From Bacteroidales bacterium (GTDB lineage Bacteria > Bacteroidota > Bacteroidia > Bacteroidales > P3): 11,350 bases of DNA. Where the stretch lies: NCBI GenBank assembly GCA_012837565.1, contig DUQY01000248.1:1-11350 (forward strand), read 5' to 3'. This document shows, piece by piece, positions 6,597 through 11,350 of the stretch. Positions within the stretch are counted from its first letter, which is position 1. Every line of letters begins with the position of its first letter. A program made the position numbers and the translations under genes. A model generated the notes under the pieces. The model had not been told where the DNA came from. It searched no databases and was given only the letters and a program-made list of their open reading frames with translations.

Positions 6597-7433
6597 TTAT
6601 TTTACTAAGGTAAGGAAATACTTCTGAAGGTCTATGCCATCAAATTCGCAACCTACTCTAATACTTTCCATTGGGTTTGCAAAAGAAACGTCTTTAATGT
6701 ATTTGCTTAGTATTTGTTTTTCTTGAGCCGAAAACTCATCTCCTGTTATTAGGAGAGTGATTTCAGAGGTATCAATATTTAGTTGATCAAAAGCAAATAG
6801 AATATGATATACCATGTCGCTTTCAGTTACATAGTCAAAACTATTACTAAAAGTAAACTGCATACCTTTAAATACAATTAAATCAAAGGATTTGCCTCTC
6901 TTATAAAGAACTGCGGTATTACTTGAAAGCTTTGAGATATCAAAACCATATTCTGCCATTACTTGATGTTGTGGTACGAATTTAGCTTTTGGCATTAATA
7001 TCTTTATTCCAGAGTGTTGATACATCTTGGTTGCAAATACAAGAACTGCATCTAATTTTTCAGAAACACTTTCCAAAACAGCATCAGAACCATTTAAAAG
7101 AGCAACACTGCGTATATATTCTTTGGTCTTTGTATTATCATATAGCTTATATGGTACAAAAACATTCTTGCTTGCTTGGATAATAACTCTAATATTATTA
7201 AAATTGAATAATCTAATGTCAATTGAATTGAAACAATTCTTCATTTTTGACATAACAGATGTTATTCCACAAGACAAATCTGTTTTAAATTCACCCAATG
7301 CTTTTAGATTATAGCTATTATCGATCAAAGAAAAGTAAAACCCATCAGAATTAATACAAATGCACAAGTCTGTATCTTGTGCATTAATATTATCATCTGC
7401 TTTTATGAAATTTTCTAACTTAAAGTTATCCAT
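6597..7433 (-). CDS. DUF3822 family protein, function unknown
   Basis: The 278-residue protein shows no signal peptide and no membrane segment and should be cytoplasmic. It resembles the DUF3822 family of Bacteroidota, often found immediately upstream of rsmD. From memory, that family has been grouped with actin/Hsp70-like (ASKHA) folds, which fits repeated short strands such as DLCICINSDGFYFSLID near the N-terminus and TAVLYKRGKSFDLIVFKG near residues 174-191. I cannot point to convincing phosphate-binding motifs, so ATP binding is uncertain. The gene starts 9 bp after the upstream membrane-protein gene stop and ends 4 bp before rsmD, forming a three-gene operon. Its conserved place beside rsmD may hint at a role linked to ribosomes or simply shared transcription. 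Confidence 0.75.
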   Translation of the reverse strand: MDNFKLENFIKADDNINAQDTDLCICINSDGFYFSLIDNSYNLKALGEFKTDLSCGITSVMSKMKNCFNSIDIRLFNFNNIRVIIQASKNVFVPYKLYDNTKTKEYIRSVALLNGSDAVLESVSEKLDAVLVFATKMYQHSGIKILMPKAKFVPQHQVMAEYGFDISKLSSNTAVLYKRGKSFDLIVFKGMQFTFSNSFDYVTESDMVYHILFAFDQLNIDTSEITLLITGDEFSAQEKQILSKYIKDVSFANPMESIRVGCEFDGIDLQKYFLTLVK

Positions 7434-7442
7434 ATTATATTG

Positions 7443-8075
7443 TTATTCCCAGTTCCCGTCAGTGATAGGTTGATTTATATCTCCAACTTTCCATCCCGGA
7501 TAGCGATCCTTACCAACGATTTCAGCCTTTCTATTTACCACGTCTTGTTCTTTCATTCCAGTTGTGTAAGTTTCAATGTCAGCACTTGCTTCAAAGGTTG
7601 CAACCATAACACCTCCTCTATCAATAATATCAGACTTAAGAACAAATATTTTACCATCTGAATAAGGAATAAACTTAAGATTCTTAATATCTTTCTTAGG
7701 AGTTCTAATAAGATTTTCCTCAATTAATTTCTCAAGAGGGTTAACCATTACGGTATCTCTTGAAACAATTCCTGCTTTAATAGCCTGAGCCTCTGTTAAT
7801 GAATCTGGAACAACACCGTATTTCTTAACCATTATGGTTTTTCCTGTTTCAACGAATGTCAATAAAGAGTCAATGTCACTGCAATATCTGCCGTTTGTAC
7901 CTTTAAAGGCTTCTTGCATTGCTCTAATATCTTTTAATTTATTAATTACTTCTGTAGAACGTTTGTTATATTCATCATCAAATTTTACTGGTCTCATGAT
8001 GCTTGAATATAATACAAATCCTAGTATAACTATACCTACAATAAGTACTATTGAAATAATGTTTCTGGTTTTCAT
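7443..8075 (-). CDS. Membrane-anchored pseudopilin-like protein, function unknown
   Basis: The 210-residue product starts with a short basic segment (MKTRN) and one hydrophobic helix at residues about 6-25, then an extended charged region, so it is probably anchored in the inner membrane with the rest in the periplasm. Residues about 40-75, with INKLKDIRAMQEAFKGTNGR and YCSDIDSLLTFV, resemble the helix and following loop of type II secretion or type IV pseudopilins. The prepilin peptidase signature (Gly, then Phe and Glu at +5) is missing, so it is not a classical pilin. The C-terminus ends in WKVGDINQPITDGNWE. I do not recognise a named family. It is first in an operon with DUF3822 and rsmD (9 bp gap) and has its own predicted promoter about 50 bp upstream. 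Confidence 0.65.
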   Translation of the reverse strand: MKTRNIISIVLIVGIVILGFVLYSSIMRPVKFDDEYNKRSTEVINKLKDIRAMQEAFKGTNGRYCSDIDSLLTFVETGKTIMVKKYGVVPDSLTEAQAIKAGIVSRDTVMVNPLEKLIEENLIRTPKKDIKNLKFIPYSDGKIFVLKSDIIDRGGVMVATFEASADIETYTTGMKEQDVVNRKAEIVGKDRYPGWKVGDINQPITDGNWE

Positions 8076-8124
8076 CTTTATTGTTATATTTTATGTTTAC
8101 TTAAATATCTATTTTACTTGTTTG

Positions 8125-8132
8125 CAAATTTA
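8125..8132 (-). promoter_or_regulatory. -7 box for the 8075-6044 operon
   Basis: On the minus strand the sequence reads TAAATTTGCAAAC, an exact TAnnTTTG box. It lies in the 98-bp gap between the kinase-RapZ gene stop and ATG 8075, giving a leader of about 40 nt. No TTTG is evident about 20 nt further upstream. The box suggests that the pseudopilin-like/DUF3822/rsmD group is transcribed separately from the queA operon, although no terminator separates them. Confidence 0.45.
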
Positions 8133-8173
8133 TAATATTTCATTGAATAAGTCATGCTTTTGGGCTTAATATT

Positions 8174-9583
8174 TTATTTATTTTGTTCGACATGATGCAA
8201 AACCACATCTATATCAGCCTTTTGCATAAGAATCTTTGATAGTTTTTCAGCAAAATATACCGAGCGGTGCTGTCCTCCTGTGCAGCCAAAGCATATCATA
8301 AGGTTAGAAAACTTCCTTTCAACGTACTTATCAACACTTTGGGTGGTTATATTCAAAACATTATCGAAGAACAATCTTGCATCCTCTTCCTTCTCTAAGA
8401 AGTCTATAACTTCCTTATCCATGCCAGTTAAGGTCTTATACTCCTCATATCTGCCTGGATTATGAATTGCTCTACAATCGAAAACAAATCCGCCACCATT
8501 TCCTGAAATATCGTGAGGATATCCTTTCTTATAAGAGAAGCTCTTAATGGTTACTAATAGCTTTTTGGTAGAAACCTCCACTAGTTTCTTTGAAGAAAAC
8601 ATATTTTGAAATACTCTATGTAGCTCTGGAAGTTTTATATTAAGAGTAATATTATCTTCTAACCATTTTAAATTCGCTAATGCAAAAGGAATACTTTTTA
8701 GGAAATGTTCTTTCCTCTCAAAATACCCTCTAAAGCCATAAGCACCCATTGCCTGCATAATTCTAATATATACATAGGCATAGAAAATATCCTTAAATTC
8801 TTTCTCCTCAACCTCAGCATAGTTTTTTAGTTCAGAAACATATAAATTTAGTAGCTCTTCTCTAAATTCAGGACTTAAATCTGCCTTAGCATCAAAAAGT
8901 AAAGAAGCTAAATCATATTGTAAAGCTCCTTTTCTTCCTCCTTGAAAGTCTATGAAATAAGGCTTATTGTCAAAAACCATTATGTTCCTTGACTGAAAGT
9001 CTCGATAAAGGAAATAAGAACAATCGGTTGAGAGAAGATAGCTTGTTAGAGTTTTGAAGTCATTTTCTAAATCTTGCTCATCAAATGGAATATTGGATAG
9101 TTTAAGAAAATAATATTTGAAATAGCTAAGATCCCAAGCAATTGATTGCTGGTCAAAAGCCTTTCGAGGATAAGCATTTGAATAGTCAAAACCTTTTCCT
9201 GCCTTAATCTGAATCTTAGGCAATTCTCCAATAACCTTATAGTATATATCCTTTATATCAGAAAAAGAAACCTCTCCCTTTTTCTCATTTTCTAACATAT
9301 CATAAAGAGTTATATTACCTAAGTCCTCTAAGAGGTAAATACCATTATCAATGTCCTTTGAATAAATCTTAGGCACATCAACACCTTTTTCAATTAGCTG
9401 TGAGGCGTAATCCAAGAATGCTAAATTCTCTTTTAAGTCTTCGTTATAAGCAGCTAGACAGGTAAAGCCACTACACTTACAGCGAAAATACTCCCTGGAA
9501 GACCCATGAGCTGCAATTGGCGTTATTTGCTCTAATTCACAAGAGAAGGTTTTATTAAATAAGTTTTTAATCTTTAAATTCAT
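8174..9583 (-). CDS. AmgK-like sugar kinase (APH fold) fused to RapZ C-terminal domain
   Basis: The 469-residue protein has two parts. Residues about 1-325 form an aminoglycoside-phosphotransferase-type kinase. GSSREYFRCK (28-37) is the nucleotide-binding strand region. YRDFQSRNIMVF carries the catalytic Asp195 and Asn200, and IDFQGG the metal-binding Asp212. The RDxxxxN/DFQ pattern is like AmgK anomeric amino-sugar kinases. Residues about 341-462 match the C-terminal domain of RapZ, with FVFDCRAIHNPG, LTGMDKEVIDFLE and the signature FGCTGGQHRSVYFAEKL. In E. coli this domain senses glucosamine-6-phosphate and binds small RNA, but its N-terminal partner is a P-loop ATPase rather than a kinase. 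A role in amino-sugar or cell-wall metabolism control is inferred. The TTG at 9586 is passed over for the ATG at 9583; the gene overlaps the ispD end by 17 bp. Confidence 0.88.
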   Translation of the reverse strand: MNLKIKNLFNKTFSCELEQITPIAAHGSSREYFRCKCSGFTCLAAYNEDLKENLAFLDYASQLIEKGVDVPKIYSKDIDNGIYLLEDLGNITLYDMLENEKKGEVSFSDIKDIYYKVIGELPKIQIKAGKGFDYSNAYPRKAFDQQSIAWDLSYFKYYFLKLSNIPFDEQDLENDFKTLTSYLLSTDCSYFLYRDFQSRNIMVFDNKPYFIDFQGGRKGALQYDLASLLFDAKADLSPEFREELLNLYVSELKNYAEVEEKEFKDIFYAYVYIRIMQAMGAYGFRGYFERKEHFLKSIPFALANLKWLEDNITLNIKLPELHRVFQNMFSSKKLVEVSTKKLLVTIKSFSYKKGYPHDISGNGGGFVFDCRAIHNPGRYEEYKTLTGMDKEVIDFLEKEEDARLFFDNVLNITTQSVDKYVERKFSNLMICFGCTGGQHRSVYFAEKLSKILMQKADIDVVLHHVEQNK

Positions 9584-10280
9584 CAATCAAAATTTCAGCG
9601 TAAATAATGTCTAAGGGGTTAGTAATCTTAATATTCTCTCTGTTACCCTCAACCAAATTAATCTTATAACCAAGTTTTTCTACCACTGAGGCATCATCGG
9701 TGAAAGCCTTATCGAAAGGCTGTGAATATGCTTTTTTCAATATCTTTGAGTCAAAACACTGAGGAGTTTGAACAAGGAAAACATCATCCCTATTGAATGT
9801 GGAGCTAGAGTAATTAGAATTATCTTTTTTACCTAACCTTATTGTTTCAACAGGATTAATTGCGGGAATGGCATTGCCTAATTCTTCTGCCATAAGCATA
9901 GAATTTCTCACAACCTCCAAACTAACAAAGGGTCTTACCCCATCGTGAACTCCAATAATAGCATCTTGATCACAAATGGCATCAATACCATTCTTAACAG
10001 AAAAGAATCTTTCCTCTCCTGCCTCAACAACCTTATGCTCTATCTCGAAGCCATATTCACTAATAAGTAATTGCCAATAGTCTTTAAATTCTTTTGGCAA
10101 TACAAGTATAATATTAATGTCGGCTATTGCCAGTTTAATCTTTTCAATGGTTCTTATTAAGATAGGTTTGCCACCGATGGGAAGAAATTGTTTTGGAATT
10201 TCAGAGCCAAAACGCAAGCCCTTCCCACCAGCAACAACTATCATATAAAAAGACTTAGATGATAAACATTGCATCACCAT
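9567..10280 (-). CDS. ispD: 2-C-methyl-D-erythritol 4-phosphate cytidylyltransferase IspD
   Basis: The protein (up to 237 residues) transfers CMP from CTP to methylerythritol phosphate, the third step of the MEP isoprenoid pathway. The CTP-binding loop AGGKGLRFG (17-25) is followed by EIPKQFLPIGGKPI with Lys30. HDGVRPF is at 112-118, VQTPQCF follows, and the C-terminal EGNRENIKITNPLDI is the IspD signature. The related TarI (ribitol-phosphate) enzymes share much of this, but no teichoic-acid genes are near. The start is uncertain. ATG 10280 and ATG 10274 overlap the end of queA, while ATG 10244 gives 225 residues beginning MIVVAGGKG and a 10-bp gap. Relatives usually have a few residues before that strand, so one of the upstream starts is slightly favoured. 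The overlap with queA suggests translational coupling. Confidence 0.9.
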   Translation of the reverse strand: MVMQCLSSKSFYMIVVAGGKGLRFGSEIPKQFLPIGGKPILIRTIEKIKLAIADINIILVLPKEFKDYWQLLISEYGFEIEHKVVEAGEERFFSVKNGIDAICDQDAIIGVHDGVRPFVSLEVVRNSMLMAEELGNAIPAINPVETIRLGKKDNSNYSSSTFNRDDVFLVQTPQCFDSKILKKAYSQPFDKAFTDDASVVEKLGYKINLVEGNRENIKITNPLDIIYAEILIDEFKD

Positions 10281-11310
10281 AGGTCAAGAATTTATACTTT
10301 TCAGCAATAGCTTGTTGGTATGCTTCCATAATTAGATCATAACCACCAAAAGCGGCAGCAATCATTAGCATTGAAGACAATGGTGGATGAAAGTTAGAAA
10401 TCATGCAATTAGGTGCACCAAACTCATAAGGAGGGAAGATAAACTTATTACTCCAACCATCGAAAGGAACTATATCCTTTGAAATTGTAGTTGCAGTTTC
10501 CATAGCCTTCATTGTTGTAGTACCAACACAGCAAATTCTTTTCTCCCTACGTCTTGCTAAATTTATAATATCTGCATTTTCTTGATTAACGTGCATTTCT
10601 TCGGAATCCATCTTGTGCTTGGTTAAGTCCTCAACCTCAATTGGCCTGAAATTACCTAACCCACTGTGAAGTGTCATATAAGCAAACTCACAGCCCTTAA
10701 TCTCAAGACGCTTAAGAAGTTGTTTTGAGAAATGGAAGCCAGCAGTTGGAGCCACAACAGCCCCTTCGTTTCTTGCATAAATTGTTTGATATCTATCTTT
10801 GTCCTCTGGCATAAGCTCACGAATCCTCAATAAATCATCAGGAATTGGCGTATTGCCTAATTTATGAAGCACTTTGTGAAATTCTTCGTGCGAACCGTCA
10901 TATAAAAATCTAAGAGTTCTACCTCTTGAAGTAGTGTTGTCGATAACCTCAGCCACTAGCTCATCATTTTCTCCAAAATAAAGCTTGTTTCCAATTCTTA
11001 TCTTACGAGCAGGGTCAACTAAAATGTCCCATAAACGAGTCTCTGGGTTAATTTCACGAAGAAGGAAGACCTCAATTCTTGCATTTGTTTTTTCTTTTGT
11101 GCCAAACAAACGAGCAGGGAAAACTTTTGTGTCATTGAACACAAACAAATCATGTTCATCAAAGTAATCGATGATGTCCGGAAACATCTTATGTTCGATT
11201 GTTTTCTTCTGCCTATCGATAATCATTAAGCGAGAAGCATCACGATTATCATTAGGTTTGGAAGCAATAAGTTCTTTAGGTAAATTGTATTTAAACTGGG
11301 ATAGTTTCAT
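10255..11310 (-). CDS. queA: tRNA preQ1(34) S-adenosylmethionine ribosyltransferase-isomerase QueA
   Basis: The 351-residue enzyme moves the ribosyl part of SAM to 7-aminomethyl-7-deazaguanine in tRNA, making epoxyqueuosine at wobble position 34. It opens MKLSQFKYNLPKELIASKP and shows the family landmarks RDASRLMIIDR, FNDTKVFPARLFG, GNTPIPDDL, VVAPTAGFHFS, LHSGLGNFRPIEVEDL and ISNFHPPLSSMLMIAAAFGG. Length is normal (about 340-350 residues in relatives). It is the first gene of the minus-strand operon queA - ispD - kinase/RapZ, and its 3' end overlaps the ispD frame by 26 bp if ispD starts at 10280. No preQ1 riboswitch is visible in the 40 bp present upstream, but the window ends there. Confidence 0.96.
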   Translation of the reverse strand: MKLSQFKYNLPKELIASKPNDNRDASRLMIIDRQKKTIEHKMFPDIIDYFDEHDLFVFNDTKVFPARLFGTKEKTNARIEVFLLREINPETRLWDILVDPARKIRIGNKLYFGENDELVAEVIDNTTSRGRTLRFLYDGSHEEFHKVLHKLGNTPIPDDLLRIRELMPEDKDRYQTIYARNEGAVVAPTAGFHFSKQLLKRLEIKGCEFAYMTLHSGLGNFRPIEVEDLTKHKMDSEEMHVNQENADIINLARRREKRICCVGTTTMKAMETATTISKDIVPFDGWSNKFIFPPYEFGAPNCMISNFHPPLSSMLMIAAAFGGYDLIMEAYQQAIAEKYKFLTYGDAMFII

Positions 11311-11334
11311 ATATTATATACGTTTATTAATTTT

Positions 11335-11343
11335 CAAAGCATA
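11335..11343 (-). promoter_or_regulatory. Possible -7 box upstream of queA
   Basis: The minus strand reads TATGCTTTG, which resembles TAnnTTTG with one extra base. Transcription starting near 11328 would give a leader of about 18 nt before ATG 11310, similar to other leaders here. The -33 region lies beyond the window, so this is tentative. Confidence 0.3.
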
Positions 11344-11350
11344 AAAAGCA

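Noticed and set aside
9567..10280. Nucleotidyltransferase as MurU, pairing with the AmgK-like kinase next door
   Set aside because: The motifs HDGVRPF, VQTPQCF and NIKITNPLD are those of the IspD/TarI family and not of MurU. The adjacency to a sugar kinase appears coincidental.

Overview
The window looks like chromosomal DNA of a member of the Bacteroidota, most likely Bacteroidales. It is AT-rich. Several genes are preceded by the -7 box TAnnTTTG typical of that phylum, and none that I examined has a clear Shine-Dalgarno sequence. The gene families also fit: a YidC with the start region usual in this phylum, a TonB receptor with an N-terminal carboxypeptidase-D-like domain, a DUF3822 protein, and an AmgK-like kinase fused to a RapZ C-terminal domain.

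Layout, left to right. Positions 1-2481 (minus strand) hold the 5' part of an NhaD-type Na+/H+ antiporter gene, cut by the window edge, downstream of yidC. Positions 2558-5695 (plus strand) hold a compact locus: an ArsR/SmtB-type repressor with a 10-bp-arm palindrome over its own promoter, a TonB-dependent receptor with a Cys-Cys pair in its plug, and a small exported CxxC thioredoxin-fold protein resembling the ArsF family. No arsenical permease or reductase follows. Positions 5696-6043 are non-coding. They contain an array of four 20-bp palindromes at an exact 22-bp period, nested in a larger dyad, and then a bidirectional terminator shared with the converging rsmD.

Positions 6044-8075 (minus) form an operon of a membrane-anchored pseudopilin-like protein of unknown function, a DUF3822 protein and RsmD (16S rRNA methyltransferase), with a promoter near 8125. 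Positions 8174-11310 (minus) form a tight operon queA - ispD - kinase/RapZ fusion in which successive genes overlap or nearly touch.

Most genes are housekeeping: membrane protein insertion, ion homeostasis, rRNA and tRNA modification, isoprenoid precursor synthesis. The parts worth a second look are the palindrome array (5758-5855), the small thiol-rich ArsR/TonB/CxxC locus, and the kinase-RapZ fusion. All family assignments are from recognised motifs; no database search was run.
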